Source of the DNA: Muribaculaceae bacterium
GTDB taxonomy: Bacteria; Bacteroidota; Bacteroidia; Bacteroidales; Muribaculaceae
Assembly (NCBI GenBank): GCA_017548365.1
Contig: JAFZAC010000044.1
Span: 19,675 to 83,674, forward strand
Length of the DNA: 64,000 nucleotides
Direction of reading: 5' to 3'
Made by a program: the position numbers and the translations under genes
The notes under the pieces: generated by a model
Database searches by the model: none
The model's input: only the letters and a program-made list of their open reading frames with translations
What the model was told of the DNA's origin: nothing
Part shown: one piece after another, positions 32,614-42,197 of the stretch
Position numbering within the stretch: the stretch's first letter is position 1
Layout of the letters: each line of letters begins with the position of its first letter

Positions 32614-33963
32614 TTAAATCAACAACAGTGCAGCAAGCGCTATTGCGGTAATTGCTGTTACGCCCATTATGAGTGTCATCAGGGTGAAGGAACGATAGCC
32701 GTCGGCAGTGCGGATGCCGCCAAAGCCTGTGACTACCCAGAAGTAGCTGTCGTTGGCGTGCGAGACAGTCATGGCGCCAGCGCCTATAGCCATCACGACG
32801 AGAGTAGCGGCAAGGGGTGTGGTAAAGCCCAAGGCGTGCATCATGGAGCCTGCGTCGCCAAACATTCCCATTAAACTTGCTGTGGTGGTAATTGCCACTG
32901 TTGAAGAACCTTGTGCCGACTTGAGAATGGCGGCAATCAAGAAGGGGAAGACTACTCCGAGTGCCGATAGTGTGCCTGTGTATTGCTTTATAACCTCGAT
33001 AAAACAGCTCTCGACTATCACAGTGCCAAGGACACTGCCTGCAGCAGTAATGAAGATGATGGGACCGGCGGTCATGAGCGAGTCATTAATTATGCCGTAG
33101 GACTGCTTGAGCATCCTGCGCTTTGCAAGCAACGGCAAGCAGCACAGGAACGCTACCATAAGGGCGATGACCGGTTTGCCCAGGAAGGTGAAGACCGTTG
33201 CGAGCCACTCGGGCATTGCCACAAGGGACACCAAGCTTCCCATCGCCATGAGCAACACAGGCACTATGATGGGAAGGAATGAAAGGAATGCCGATGGAGC
33301 ATTGTTAATTTCTTCGGCGTTTTTATCCTCGTCGAAGTCAATTCCCACAGTCTTTATTCTTTTCCCAATCTTGCCGGCAAAGAAATAGGCAGGAATGAGA
33401 GATATGAGCGAAATGACCACTCCCACAGCGATGACCATGAGCAAGTTGTCGTCAAGGCCCATCATACCGGCAGCGGCAACGGGACCTGGCGTGGGAGGGA
33501 TGAAGACATGCGAGGCAAAAAGACCTGCTCCCAGGGCGAGCATCAGGCTTGCCTGAGGTTGGGCTGTGCGTCGTGCGAGTGATTTACCAATGGGGCTCAC
33601 GAGAACGAAACCACTGTCGCAGAACACCGGAATTGACACTATCCACCCAATAAGCATCATCGCCAGCCGGGGAAACCTGCGCCCCACTACCCTCTCCACG
33701 GCTCTTGCCATCGACAATGCAGCACCCGTCTTTTCAAGAACAGTGCCTATGATTGTGCCAAAGATTATCACCAGTCCAATGCCCGTGAAAATGCTAGAAA
33801 AACCCTTGCCAATGACATCAGGAACGTTTTTCAATGGCACACCGAGTACCACCGCGAGCACGAGTGCTGTGGCGATAATTGCGATAAATGGATGGATTTT
33901 CCACTTGGCGATAGCCAACACCATCACTAAAATGGCAAATATGAAGACGAGAAGGGTGGACAT
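32614..33963 (-). CDS. Gluconate:H+ symporter, GntP family
   Basis: A 449-residue membrane protein with about 12-14 hydrophobic segments. It opens with the GntP-like STLLVFIFAILVMVLAIAKWKIHPFIA and has the conserved VFCDSGFVLVSPIGKSLARRT and IPPTPGPVAAAGMMG regions. These permeases import gluconate or related sugar acids with protons. It is transcribed toward the TPR regulator and separated from the following operon by 100 bp including a TAGTTNT repeat. Confidence 0.85.
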   Translation of the reverse strand: MSTLLVFIFAILVMVLAIAKWKIHPFIAIIATALVLAVVLGVPLKNVPDVIGKGFSSIFTGIGLVIIFGTIIGTVLEKTGAALSMARAVERVVGRRFPRLAMMLIGWIVSIPVFCDSGFVLVSPIGKSLARRTAQPQASLMLALGAGLFASHVFIPPTPGPVAAAGMMGLDDNLLMVIAVGVVISLISLIPAYFFAGKIGKRIKTVGIDFDEDKNAEEINNAPSAFLSFLPIIVPVLLMAMGSLVSLVAMPEWLATVFTFLGKPVIALMVAFLCCLPLLAKRRMLKQSYGIINDSLMTAGPIIFITAAGSVLGTVIVESCFIEVIKQYTGTLSALGVVFPFLIAAILKSAQGSSTVAITTTASLMGMFGDAGSMMHALGFTTPLAATLVVMAIGAGAMTVSHANDSYFWVVTGFGGIRTADGYRSFTLMTLIMGVTAITAIALAALLLI

Positions 33964-33968
33964 TTGAT

Positions 33969-33996
33969 TAGTTGTTAGTTTTTAGTTCTTAGTTCA
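33969..33996 (+). repeat. TAGTTNT heptamer repeat, copy A
   Basis: Four 7-bp units TAGTTGT, TAGTTTT, TAGTTCT, TAGTTCA. A similar array is at 57748-57775. Confidence 0.65.
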
Positions 33997-34020
33997 TGGT
34001 ATTTAGTTTTATAATAATAT

Positions 34021-34049
34021 CCCCCCTATGTTTTTTGTGAGAGGGGGGG
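34021..34049 (-). terminator. GC hairpin after the TPR secreted protein gene
   Basis: CCCCCCT (34021-34027) pairs with AGGGGGG (34042-34048). The following sequence on the minus strand is AT-rich but has no T run, so it is a weak terminator candidate. Confidence 0.4.
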
Positions 34050-34065
34050 ATTTATTAGGGTAATG

Positions 34066-35670
34066 TTATCGTTCTTGGAAGTTGAGCTGTGACTGTTCGA
34101 GCAGCATATTGAATGCTGGCTCGTTGCGCAGTGGTAAGAGGTTCACATAGGGGTCATCGTTGAGCTTGATGTCAAAGAGACCGCCATATCCGTTTGCCAA
34201 GCATGATTCGAGGTACTTGAGACCCTGCGCTTTATTGCCCATTGCCGCTTGCAGAGCAGCAGCATAGTAATAGGCCTGTCCACCAGTTGCAGGATAGTTT
34301 TTTATCATTTTCTCTCCCCATGCATTTGCCTCGCTAGTACGTCCCAGTTCATTAAGAGCGAATCCAGTGAGCGAAGTCAACAAATCGGGATTAAGAGAAA
34401 GCACCTTTTCAAAATCGGTTCTTGCCGCAGCATCGTTCTTGAGCTGGTACTTATTGAGCCATCCACGCAGCATGAGTGCATCGGCGTTGTTTGGCTCAGA
34501 ATCAATAGCCTTGGTGACCAATGGAAGAGCGTCCTTATACTTCTTTTGAGCAATAAGCAACCTAGCCTTGGCAAGCAAAGTTGGAGCATAGTTCTGGTTG
34601 AGCACCAGAGCCTGATCAAGAGTGTTCTCGGCAGTCTTGTAGTTTTTGCCCTTTCCTTGACGCAACTCAATCATGCTGCGCAAGATATATCCGTCGGGGT
34701 TGGTGGCATCACTTGCAATGGCCTTATTGGCATAGGTATAAGCCTGGTCATAGTCTCCCAGTTGGAAAAGGCACTTTGCCTCATCGCTGAAGATAGTTGG
34801 GTACTCGAGCAAGTCATTGTCAGTTACATACTTGAGATCTCGCAGTGCCTGACCATAGTGGTTGTACTTGAGAGCAATCGCCGAACGCACACGATAGAAA
34901 ATACCCACGCGTGGGTTTTCGTCAGAAGCAGTCCTCAGAGACTCCATGACATCGTCATAATGGTTCTCGGCAAGATCGAAAATGCGTCCAATCGACACGC
35001 CTTTGTCGTTAGTAGCGCTCATAGCGATGAGATATGTGTCGCAAGCATCACGATACTCTCCCATCTGCTCTTGCAAAAGGGCTCTGTTAATATAAACCTG
35101 AGGCTCAGCAGGGAAAAGATTGATAGCCTCGTTTACCCATGCCATCGCCATGTCTTTATTACCTCTTTTGGCCTCTACACAACCAAGGCAGTACATGGCA
35201 TCATAGTTTCTTGACTCTCGCTGAAGAATAGCCTTGAACTGGGTCTCGGCCTCGTCAAGATTCCCTTTGGCATAGGCGACCTTGCCCTTGGTATAGATGC
35301 ATGAAAGACTAGTGGGATTGATGACTTCGGCCTTTTCAACATCGGCCTGAGCAGCATCATAGTTACCCTTCATTTCATGAAGTGTTGCCCTTAAAATATA
35401 GGCATCGAAAAGAAGCTCGGTCTCCTTTGTGGGAGCCAGCTGAATAGTGCGATCAACATCATTCAGTGCCGCATCGTAGTTACGATTGACAAAATGCTGA
35501 TTGGCCCTCATGAAGATGGTGTTATAATCATTAGGGTTCTTAGCGATGTGGTCGTCATAAACCTTCATAACGGCAGCAGCCATCTTGTCTTCGATTTGTG
35601 CTGCAGCCTGAAGCATAGTGCATGACACTATAGCCAGCGTGAAAAGCACTAAAATTTTCTTGATTCTCAT
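34066..35670 (-). CDS. Secreted TPR-repeat protein
   Basis: A 534-residue protein with a signal peptide (MRIKKILVLFTLAIVSCTMLQAAA) and about twelve TPR-type repeats, for example NYDAALNDVDRTIQLAPT, NLDEAETQFKAIL and DALMLRGWLNKYQLKNDAAAR. Tetratricopeptide repeats mediate protein binding; there is no enzyme domain. It ends the operon of kdsA and rsmE. Bacteroidales encode several such periplasmic TPR proteins with unknown partners. Confidence 0.75.
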   Translation of the reverse strand: MRIKKILVLFTLAIVSCTMLQAAAQIEDKMAAAVMKVYDDHIAKNPNDYNTIFMRANQHFVNRNYDAALNDVDRTIQLAPTKETELLFDAYILRATLHEMKGNYDAAQADVEKAEVINPTSLSCIYTKGKVAYAKGNLDEAETQFKAILQRESRNYDAMYCLGCVEAKRGNKDMAMAWVNEAINLFPAEPQVYINRALLQEQMGEYRDACDTYLIAMSATNDKGVSIGRIFDLAENHYDDVMESLRTASDENPRVGIFYRVRSAIALKYNHYGQALRDLKYVTDNDLLEYPTIFSDEAKCLFQLGDYDQAYTYANKAIASDATNPDGYILRSMIELRQGKGKNYKTAENTLDQALVLNQNYAPTLLAKARLLIAQKKYKDALPLVTKAIDSEPNNADALMLRGWLNKYQLKNDAAARTDFEKVLSLNPDLLTSLTGFALNELGRTSEANAWGEKMIKNYPATGGQAYYYAAALQAAMGNKAQGLKYLESCLANGYGGLFDIKLNDDPYVNLLPLRNEPAFNMLLEQSQLNFQER

Positions 35671-35689
35671 AATTATCGTTATTAAGTTA

Positions 35690-36502
35690 TTATTTATCTA
35701 ATTCGTTGATAGTCATCCTGAGTTGTGTGAGTCGAGAGAGGAGTCCATCGAGCAAGTCGAGCTGGAGCATGTTGGCTCCATCACTCTTGGCGACAGCCGG
35801 GTTGGGATGCGTCTCGATAAATATTCCATCGGCACCTGTGGCGATTGCAGCTCGGGCAACAGTCTCGATGAGTTCGGGTTTGCCACCAGTAACGCCACTT
35901 GCTTGATTGGGCTGCTGCAAGGAGTGAGTTATGTCCATTATCACCGGTGCATACTGCCGCATGACAGGAATGCCACGATAGTCGACCACCAAGTCTTGAT
36001 AGCCAAATGTAGTGCCACGCTCGGTAATCGCCACTTGTTCGTTTCCCGACTCCTTCACCTTGTTGACAGCAAACTTCATAGCACTTGCCGAGACAAACTG
36101 CCCTTTCTTGATGTTCACCATCTTACCTGTGCGTGCTGCAGCGACCAGAAGGTCGGTTTGACGGCACAGGAAAGCGGGGATCTGCAATATATCGACATAT
36201 TGCGCTGCCATCTCTGCTTCATCGGGAGTGTGAATATCGGTCACCACAGGAACGTTGAACGTCTCATGCACTTTACGCAATATTTTCAGAGCCTTCTCAT
36301 CGCCTATCCCAGTAAAGGAATCAAGGCGAGAACGGTTGGCCTTGCGATAACTACCTTTAAACACATAGGGAATGTTGAGCCTGGAAGTTGATTCCATCAC
36401 TTTTTCGGCAATCATGAGAGCCATTTCTTCGCCCTCAATGGCACAGGGTCCAGCGAGGAGGAAGAAGTTTCCTGTGGGTGATGATTTTAAGTATTCTAAC
36501 AT
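35690..36502 (-). CDS. kdsA: 3-deoxy-8-phosphooctulonate (KDO-8-P) synthase
   Basis: A 270-residue protein with the family features LLAGPCAIEGEE (residues about 15-26), YVFKGSYRKANRSRLDSFTG, VTDIHTPDEAE, QIPAFLCRQTDLLVAAA and ERGTTFGYQDLVVDYRGIP. It condenses phosphoenolpyruvate with arabinose-5-phosphate, giving the KDO-8-phosphate precursor of lipopolysaccharide core. It is followed 19 bp downstream by the TPR gene and preceded by rsmE, suggesting an operon. Confidence 0.95.
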   Translation of the reverse strand: MLEYLKSSPTGNFFLLAGPCAIEGEEMALMIAEKVMESTSRLNIPYVFKGSYRKANRSRLDSFTGIGDEKALKILRKVHETFNVPVVTDIHTPDEAEMAAQYVDILQIPAFLCRQTDLLVAAARTGKMVNIKKGQFVSASAMKFAVNKVKESGNEQVAITERGTTFGYQDLVVDYRGIPVMRQYAPVIMDITHSLQQPNQASGVTGGKPELIETVARAAIATGADGIFIETHPNPAVAKSDGANMLQLDLLDGLLSRLTQLRMTINELDK

Positions 36503-36518
36503 TTCAAATTGTCAAGAA

Positions 36519-37244
36519 TTATATCGTTTTATTATGTTCCTTGATGGCATGCATTGTGGCAACAGCAACGAGGGCTGCAGTCTCGGTGCGCAGACGGCTC
36601 TCGCCCAAGGTAACTGGCACGAAACCTGCTTTTATCGCCGCTTCAACCTCCATTGGGTCGAAATCGCCCTCAGGCCCTATCATCACCACTGCATCACGGC
36701 TTGAGTCATAGACTTGTGCCAACGAATGGCGCTCGTTGCGCGGTAAAGACTCGTCACAGTAGGCGATAAAACGCTGGGCATCGCTTTCCTCGGCGAGGAA
36801 GTCCTCAATGGGAGTTAGTTCATCGAGCTGAGGCAGCTGCGCTTTGAGCGATTGCTTCATTGCAGCCACCAGAATCTTGTGAAGACGCTCGGTTTTAAGC
36901 ACCTTGCGCTCACTGTGACGGCACAGTAGCGGCGTGATGCGGTCGATTCCCATCTCAGTGCACTTCTCGGCCATCCACTCGATGCGGTCGAGGTTCTTGG
37001 TTGGTGCCACAGCAATGGCAATTTTAGCGCCCCAATGAGGTGGACAATTCTCCTGCGATACAATCTCAACGGCGCAATGCTTGGCATGTGCCATAGTAAT
37101 ACGGCAACGATAAAGTGTGCCACAACCGTCAATCACCTCGATTTCGTCGCCCTCGACAAGCCTGAGCACTCGCACGCAATGGCGCGACTCCTCCTCTGGA
37201 AGAGTGAGCGTGGTGGCTATATCGGGGGCGAAGAATCGATGCAT
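36519..37244 (-). CDS. rsmE: 16S rRNA m3U1498 methyltransferase
   Basis: A 241-residue SPOUT-family methyltransferase with the N-terminal RNA-binding part (EESRHCVRVLRLVEGDEIEVIDG) and the C-terminal knotted SAM-binding region (MIGPEGDFDPMEVEAA, then LGESRLRTETA). It methylates uridine 1498 in 16S rRNA. It starts 48 bp downstream of the nucleoside permease gene and leads into kdsA. Confidence 0.9.
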   Translation of the reverse strand: MHRFFAPDIATTLTLPEEESRHCVRVLRLVEGDEIEVIDGCGTLYRCRITMAHAKHCAVEIVSQENCPPHWGAKIAIAVAPTKNLDRIEWMAEKCTEMGIDRITPLLCRHSERKVLKTERLHKILVAAMKQSLKAQLPQLDELTPIEDFLAEESDAQRFIAYCDESLPRNERHSLAQVYDSSRDAVVMIGPEGDFDPMEVEAAIKAGFVPVTLGESRLRTETAALVAVATMHAIKEHNKTI

Positions 37245-37291
37245 ATCTTTATTTTAATGCAAAATGCATGATGCAATGAGAAGAATATTTT

Positions 37292-38656
37292 TTAATCTTC
37301 TTTACCAACAACTTTCTTCACTTTCTCTTGTTGCTCAGCGACACGCTTCTGCATTGCGGCAGGATCATGTTTGTACTTGAACAGAATCCAGAATGCTACT
37401 GCAACAGCGAGAGCGAAGCCAGCAAATATGAACCATGGAGTCTGCCAATCGCCAACGAGGAAGCCTGATTCATTCCAGCTACAGAACTTGTTGATAACTT
37501 CTCCAGCGGCTAGAGTACCGATAGTAGCACCCAAACCATTGGTCATGAGCATGAACAAGCCCTGAGCCGAAGCCTTGACGTTGGGGTCGCACTCATTGTC
37601 AACAAACATCGCACCCGACACGTTGAAGAAGTCGAAAGCGACACCATAAACAATACAAGAGAGCACAAACAGAATAACGCCTGGCATAGCAGGATTACCA
37701 AGTCCGAAGAAACCAAACCGGAACACCCAAGCAAACATAGCGATGAGCATAACCACCTTTATTCCATATCGTTTCAAGAAGAATGGTATGAGCAAGATAC
37801 ACAGAGCCTCACTGATCTGAGACAGCGAGACAAGCATAGTAGCATTGTTGGCTGCAAAAGTGTTGGCATACTCAGTCATTCCTTTGAAGTGAGTGAGGAA
37901 AGGAGTAGCATATCCATTGGTCACTTGCAATGACATTCCAAGGAGCATTGAGAAGATGAAGAACATCGCCATCTTCTTGCTCTTAAAGAGCTTGAAAGCA
38001 CTCAAACCCATTGTCTCGGCAAGGGACTGAGACTCCTTCTTTACAAGCTTGCACTGTGGCAGTGTAAAGCAGTAGGCAAAGAGAACTATGCTCAAAATAC
38101 CCGAAACAAGGAATTGATAGTGAGTATACTGGAACTTATTAGCATTCTCGGCAAGAGTGAAGAAGAAACTTCCATTGTCAAGAGTAGCACAATTCACGAA
38201 CCACATCGTTGCAATGAAGCCAATTGTACCGAACACACGGATGGGAGGGAAGTCCTTCACAGTATCCATGCCGTTATCCTTCATGATAGTGAATGCGGCA
38301 GTGTTGCTAAGTGCCAATGTTGGCATGTAGAATGCTACACTCAAAGTGTAGAGGGTGATAAACATCGCCTTATTGGGTTCAGCTGCCGAAGCACCCATAG
38401 AGAACAATGCAATCATACCCACACCAGCTAGCAGGTGACAGATTCCCAGCATCTTTTGTGGCTGAATGAACTTGTCGGCAATAATACCCATGAGGGTTGG
38501 CATGAAGATTGATACAATACCTTGGATAGCATAGAACCAAGCAATCTCGCCGCCCATGCCGGCTTTTCCCAGATAGTTGCCCATGCAAGTGAGATAAGCT
38601 CCCCACACAGCGAACTCCAGGAAGTTCATAACGATTAATCTAACTTTTAGATTCAT
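37292..38656 (-). CDS. Nucleoside:H+ symporter, MFS family
   Basis: A 454-residue protein with 12 membrane helices. The N-terminus MNLKVRLIVMNFLEFAVWGAYLTCMGNYL and the IVSIFMPTLMGIIADK loop are typical of the NupG/XapB nucleoside permease branch of the MFS. The charged C-tail (EQQEKVKKVVGKED) is not informative. It would import nucleosides coupled to protons. Upstream of it is the nuclease gene, divergent only in function; both are on the minus strand. Confidence 0.8.
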   Translation of the reverse strand: MNLKVRLIVMNFLEFAVWGAYLTCMGNYLGKAGMGGEIAWFYAIQGIVSIFMPTLMGIIADKFIQPQKMLGICHLLAGVGMIALFSMGASAAEPNKAMFITLYTLSVAFYMPTLALSNTAAFTIMKDNGMDTVKDFPPIRVFGTIGFIATMWFVNCATLDNGSFFFTLAENANKFQYTHYQFLVSGILSIVLFAYCFTLPQCKLVKKESQSLAETMGLSAFKLFKSKKMAMFFIFSMLLGMSLQVTNGYATPFLTHFKGMTEYANTFAANNATMLVSLSQISEALCILLIPFFLKRYGIKVVMLIAMFAWVFRFGFFGLGNPAMPGVILFVLSCIVYGVAFDFFNVSGAMFVDNECDPNVKASAQGLFMLMTNGLGATIGTLAAGEVINKFCSWNESGFLVGDWQTPWFIFAGFALAVAVAFWILFKYKHDPAAMQKRVAEQQEKVKKVVGKED

Positions 38657-38688
38657 AGTGTTTTGCTTTTGAGATTATTATTAATGTA

Positions 38689-39327
38689 TTATTCTGTTTC
38701 TTTTGGAGTTGCACTCCCCTCTTCGCCTTCTGCCTTAGATGGAGAGTTCTGTGGTTTTACACCAAGTTTTTCTTTGATTGTCTTCTGGATGCTTGCCGCA
38801 AGTTCATATTTTTCAACTTCGACAGCTTTAGTGAGTTTTTCTCTCAGTTCGTCCAACGAGAGATCGCTGAGAGAGCGTTTGGGCCTCTCGGTGACAACAC
38901 TTTTCTTGTCGTCGCTTAAAACAAACCCTGCCTTGTCAAGAACTGCTTGCGTGGTGTAGATAGGCGTGCTTGTGCGTAGCGCCAAAGCCACTGCATCGCT
39001 GGTGCGTGCTTCCAGTTCAACATTCTGCTGGTTTGTCGACAACTTTATCCTTGACTTGTAGACACCCTCTTCAAAGCTGTAAATGAAGACCTCGTCGAGG
39101 CTTATGCCAAAAGCGTGGAAAGTACTAATCATGAGGTCGTGAGTCATGGGGCGTGGTGTGATGACATGATTGAGTGTGGCAAAAATCGAATTTGCCTCAG
39201 GGACTCCGATCACCACAACCATGCTCAAGTCGCCTTTATGCTGCTTGAGCACCAGAGCATGAGCCTCCTGCTTGATTTGGCTGTAGGAGATGCCCATCAC
39301 GTCCATTTCTATTTTGTTGTCACTCAT
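38689..39327 (-). CDS. Bifunctional nuclease (BFN/DUF151) with UVR domain
   Basis: Residues about 15-130 form the DUF151 domain (VVIGVPEANSIFATLNHVITPRPMTHDL; LEARTSDAVALALRT). Residues about 155-192 (LSLDELREKLTKAVEVEKYELAASIQKTI) are a UVR-type motif of the UvrB-UvrC interface. BFN proteins have RNase/DNase activity, and this domain order is common in Bacteroidetes. The C-terminal PSKAEGEEGSATPKETE tail is disordered. Confidence 0.8.
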   Translation of the reverse strand: MSDNKIEMDVMGISYSQIKQEAHALVLKQHKGDLSMVVVIGVPEANSIFATLNHVITPRPMTHDLMISTFHAFGISLDEVFIYSFEEGVYKSRIKLSTNQQNVELEARTSDAVALALRTSTPIYTTQAVLDKAGFVLSDDKKSVVTERPKRSLSDLSLDELREKLTKAVEVEKYELAASIQKTIKEKLGVKPQNSPSKAEGEEGSATPKETE

Positions 39328-39354
39328 TATTGTCGTTTAATGAATTCTGTACCA

Positions 39355-40422
39355 TTATAGTGTTATCACTCCGCTGCCGTAGCACAGATGCTGTTCCTTG
39401 TCGTAAATGACAGCAAACTGGCCTGGTGCAATACCCTGGATGTCCTCGTCGCTCTCAATGAGCCACTTATTGCCATCGATTTGCGAGAGTTGTCCCTTGG
39501 CAAAATGGGGGGTGTGTCGGTTTTTGAACGTTATCTCGTGCTTGCCATCCTCGCCCTCCCACGGGTTGCCACTGATGAAGTGCATCTCATCGAGATTGAT
39601 GATGCGTCCATATTGCTTGCTAGTGCCGTAGCCGTTGCTCACATAGATGGCGTTGTCTTGAACGTTCTTCTTAACTACATACCATGGTCCACCACTCAGC
39701 CCAAGACCCTTGCGTTGGCCTATGGTGTGGAACCAGAAGCCATTGTGCTCACCCAACTTGCGTCCTGTCTCGAGCTCAATGATAGGCCCCTTCTTAACGC
39801 CTAAGTGACGACGAATGAAGTCGTTGTAGTCGATTTGACCTAGGAAGCATATACCCTGACTGTCCTTGCGGCTGGCATTGGGGAGCTTAACCTCTTGTGC
39901 AATCTCGCGTACTCTCGCCTTTGGCATAGAACCGATGGGGAAGATGAGATGGCGGAGCTGGTCGTAAGTAATCTGCGCCAAGAAGTCGGTTTGATCCTTG
40001 ACAGGGTCGACTGCCGTTGCAAGATATTTAGTGCCTCCAATCTCACAAGTGGTAGCGTAATGTCCTGTTGCTGTGAGGTCAAAATCTTTGCCCCATCGCT
40101 GCTCAAAGTATCCAAACTTGATCATGCGGTTGCACATCATATCGGGATTGGGAGTGAGTCCCGCCTTAACAGTGCGCAAGGCATATTCCATAACGTTGTC
40201 CCAGTACTCCTCATGTAGCGACACAACCTCGAGAGGCAAGCCATAACGATGTGCGATGAGGTTGCACATCTCTATGTCTTCCTCGGCGCTGCAGTCGCCC
40301 TCGTCATTGTCCATGCCAATGCGGATGTAGAACAGATGCAAGTCGTGCTGAGCCTGCTGCACAAGCTCATGCACCACTACTGCGCTGTCAACTCCACCCG
40401 ATATGAGTACTGCTATGTTCAT
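39355..40422 (-). CDS. mnmA: tRNA 2-thiouridine(34) synthase MnmA
   Basis: A 355-residue ATP-dependent thiolase: PP-loop SGGVDSAV (residues about 8-15) for AMP transfer, catalytic Cys in NPDMMCNRMIKFG and DSQGICFLG (about positions 96 and 188). It puts sulphur at position 2 of U34 in tRNAs for Lys, Glu and Gln. It starts 26 bp before the BFN gene, possibly in one operon. Confidence 0.95.
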   Translation of the reverse strand: MNIAVLISGGVDSAVVVHELVQQAQHDLHLFYIRIGMDNDEGDCSAEEDIEMCNLIAHRYGLPLEVVSLHEEYWDNVMEYALRTVKAGLTPNPDMMCNRMIKFGYFEQRWGKDFDLTATGHYATTCEIGGTKYLATAVDPVKDQTDFLAQITYDQLRHLIFPIGSMPKARVREIAQEVKLPNASRKDSQGICFLGQIDYNDFIRRHLGVKKGPIIELETGRKLGEHNGFWFHTIGQRKGLGLSGGPWYVVKKNVQDNAIYVSNGYGTSKQYGRIINLDEMHFISGNPWEGEDGKHEITFKNRHTPHFAKGQLSQIDGNKWLIESDEDIQGIAPGQFAVIYDKEQHLCYGSGVITL

Positions 40423-40470
40423 TGGTTTTTCGTTTAACGTTTAGCGTTATAGCCTCATTGTTAAGTCATC

Positions 40471-40974
40471 TTAAGCTTTCTCAAGGACCTCGCTTTCCTC
40501 GTCGTCTTTTTCACTGATGGTGTGAATAGCAAAGAGGTAATCAAGAGATATCTTACCCGGTCCTGCCAGCAGCATGTAGGCGAATATACCCAGGAACATG
40601 ATGGGATAACCTGGCTCAAAGATGAACATCTGGCCAGCACTTGAGACGCTTGTTGCGGTAAGCATAACTGTCTCGGCATAAATCATAATGCCTATTGATG
40701 GGAGGAGAGCCAATCGTGTAAAAAGTCCCAGAATAATGAACACTGCACATACAATTTCCAGGACGACGATTGCCACAAGAGCCGATTCGCTAGGCAGCCC
40801 CATCGAGCCGGCTGTAGCTTGAGCAAATTCTCCCAAGTGCGTCATTTGCCTGACACCCATCTGCAAGAACATTATACCAGTGAACAACCTCAGAAAAAGC
40901 CTTGAGAGGTTGCTGTAGGTGTGTCCAGCATTGAACATTAAGAAAGTCTTAAGCCATTTGGGTAGGTTTATCAT
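40471..40974 (-). CDS. DoxX family membrane protein
   Basis: A 167-residue protein with four hydrophobic helices and the LSRLFLRLFTGIMFLQMGVRQM start that characterises DoxX proteins. Its C-terminus (SEKDDEESEVLEKA) is soluble. DoxX proteins are associated with oxidative and membrane stress; a precise function cannot be given. 44 bp downstream of the DUF5106 gene, on the same strand. Confidence 0.7.
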   Translation of the reverse strand: MINLPKWLKTFLMFNAGHTYSNLSRLFLRLFTGIMFLQMGVRQMTHLGEFAQATAGSMGLPSESALVAIVVLEIVCAVFIILGLFTRLALLPSIGIMIYAETVMLTATSVSSAGQMFIFEPGYPIMFLGIFAYMLLAGPGKISLDYLFAIHTISEKDDEESEVLEKA

Positions 40975-41018
40975 AATTGATTATTTTTTTGTTATTACGA
41001 TGTTACTTATTCTTGTCA

Positions 41019-41909
41019 TCATCTTGACGTCAAGTTTTTCACAAAATCGACTGTCTTGTTCTTGGCAATGACAGTGAAATTCTCGTCAAGGATGTAGATG
41101 CATGGGATAATGCGCAAATCGAGCTTTTCGGAGACTTCTTTGCTAGCGCCAACAATCCATCTCTCGGAGTAGGACTGCGAGTCGCTATCCCATTTTTTAG
41201 GAGTATCGCCTATGACAATGTTGATTACCTCGACCTGCCCACTCTCTACTGCCTGTCCAAAAGCGATATCAGTGCTAAGTCGCATGCGCTCGATGGAACT
41301 GCCACTGCCGTTGTCGCTGAACATTATCACATAGAGCTTGGCGTCGCTCTTGACGTCAAACAAGTGCTTGCGTGCTCCTGTTATTGATGTGAACTCAAAA
41401 TTATAGATGGGGCTTCCAAGCTTGCTGGCTTCGATGCGACGGCACTGCTCGCCGTAGTGGTTGCGAGCATCTTTCTTAGCCCACGAAGCATCGGCAGCAC
41501 TTTTGGCGAACGCCACATACAAATCGTCGATAAAGTCGAAGTCATGATAGTAAAGCAAATACTCAGCTACACCAATCAGCTTCATAAAGTTGTCGTGATT
41601 GGCTTGCGCCTTGAACATCAAGTCACGAACCGATGATAACGAGACATTAACATTGGCACCAGCACGCATGATATCAAAATAAGTGACCATTGCGTCCACA
41701 AGCAAGCTATCGGAACCTGCCTCAAAAGGCTTGGTGAGATTGCAATTGTCCCAGAAATGCTGCACGCTATAGTTGCATCGGCTTTCGATGTCAGAACATG
41801 TATCGGGCGCAACCGGGAACTCAAAAAGGGTGGTCTGCGATGACGCATTACCCCCTGAAATTAAGCCAATTGCGACCAAGAGAATATATAAAAACCTTTT
41901 CATTATCAT
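41019..41909 (-). CDS. Secreted DUF5106 thioredoxin-like protein
   Basis: Signal peptide in the first 24 residues. Residues about 25-145 resemble the DUF5106 domain (FWDNCNLTKPFEAGSDSLLVDAMVTYFDIM...). The C-terminal half (about 160-290: KLYVIMFSDNGSGSSIERMRL, then RIIPCIYILDENF) is a thioredoxin-like fold without the active CxxC motif. It may bind or reduce periplasmic partners or act as a chaperone. The M at 41903 is an alternative start. Confidence 0.7.
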   Translation of the reverse strand: MIMKRFLYILLVAIGLISGGNASSQTTLFEFPVAPDTCSDIESRCNYSVQHFWDNCNLTKPFEAGSDSLLVDAMVTYFDIMRAGANVNVSLSSVRDLMFKAQANHDNFMKLIGVAEYLLYYHDFDFIDDLYVAFAKSAADASWAKKDARNHYGEQCRRIEASKLGSPIYNFEFTSITGARKHLFDVKSDAKLYVIMFSDNGSGSSIERMRLSTDIAFGQAVESGQVEVINIVIGDTPKKWDSDSQSYSERWIVGASKEVSEKLDLRIIPCIYILDENFTVIAKNKTVDFVKNLTSR

Positions 41910-42054
41910 TAATAATATACCTTACTGTTTCTTTTAACTTGTAAAGGTACGCCAAAAAACACAACACACAAAAAATATTGGACTAAAAAAAACTTAATGG
42001 CAAGAAAAATTATTAACAAGGTTGCCTTTGGCGTCGGCCCATGTCTTAATAGCC

Positions 42055-42091
42055 TAAAAAAAGCTTCCAGGCATAAAAGCCTTGGAAGCTT
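42055..42091 (-). terminator. Terminator of tRNA-Thr
   Basis: AAGCTTCCAGGC (42061-42072) pairs with GCCTTGGAAGCTT (42079-42091), with an A run on the plus strand that gives a T run downstream on the minus strand. Confidence 0.8.
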
Positions 42092-42098
42092 GTGATTG

Positions 42099-42171
42099 AG
42101 CCACGAACGGGACTCGAACCCGTGACCTACGCGTTACGAATGCGTTGCTCTACCGACTGAGCTATTGTGGC
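42099..42171 (-). tRNA. tRNA-Thr(CGU)
   Basis: Cloverleaf on the minus strand: acceptor GCCACAA with TCGTGGC (one A-C mismatch), T8-A9, D-stem GCTC, anticodon loop TTCGTAA (anticodon CGT, codon ACG), T-stem ACGGG with CCCGT around TTCGAGT. Anticodon stem has a terminal A-C mismatch. CCA is not encoded. Confidence 0.9.
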
Positions 42172-42197
42172 TAGAAACTTGCTACATTAAGAGCAAG

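Noticed and set aside
34249..35214. 321-aa plus-strand ORF opposite the TPR secreted protein
   Set aside because: It overlaps a well-supported signal-peptide protein, and no motif supports it.
42055..42171. Alternative tRNA boundary at 42098-42172
   Set aside because: Counting from the seven-base acceptor stem and the T8-A9 position gives 42099-42171, which fits the standard 73-nt layout.
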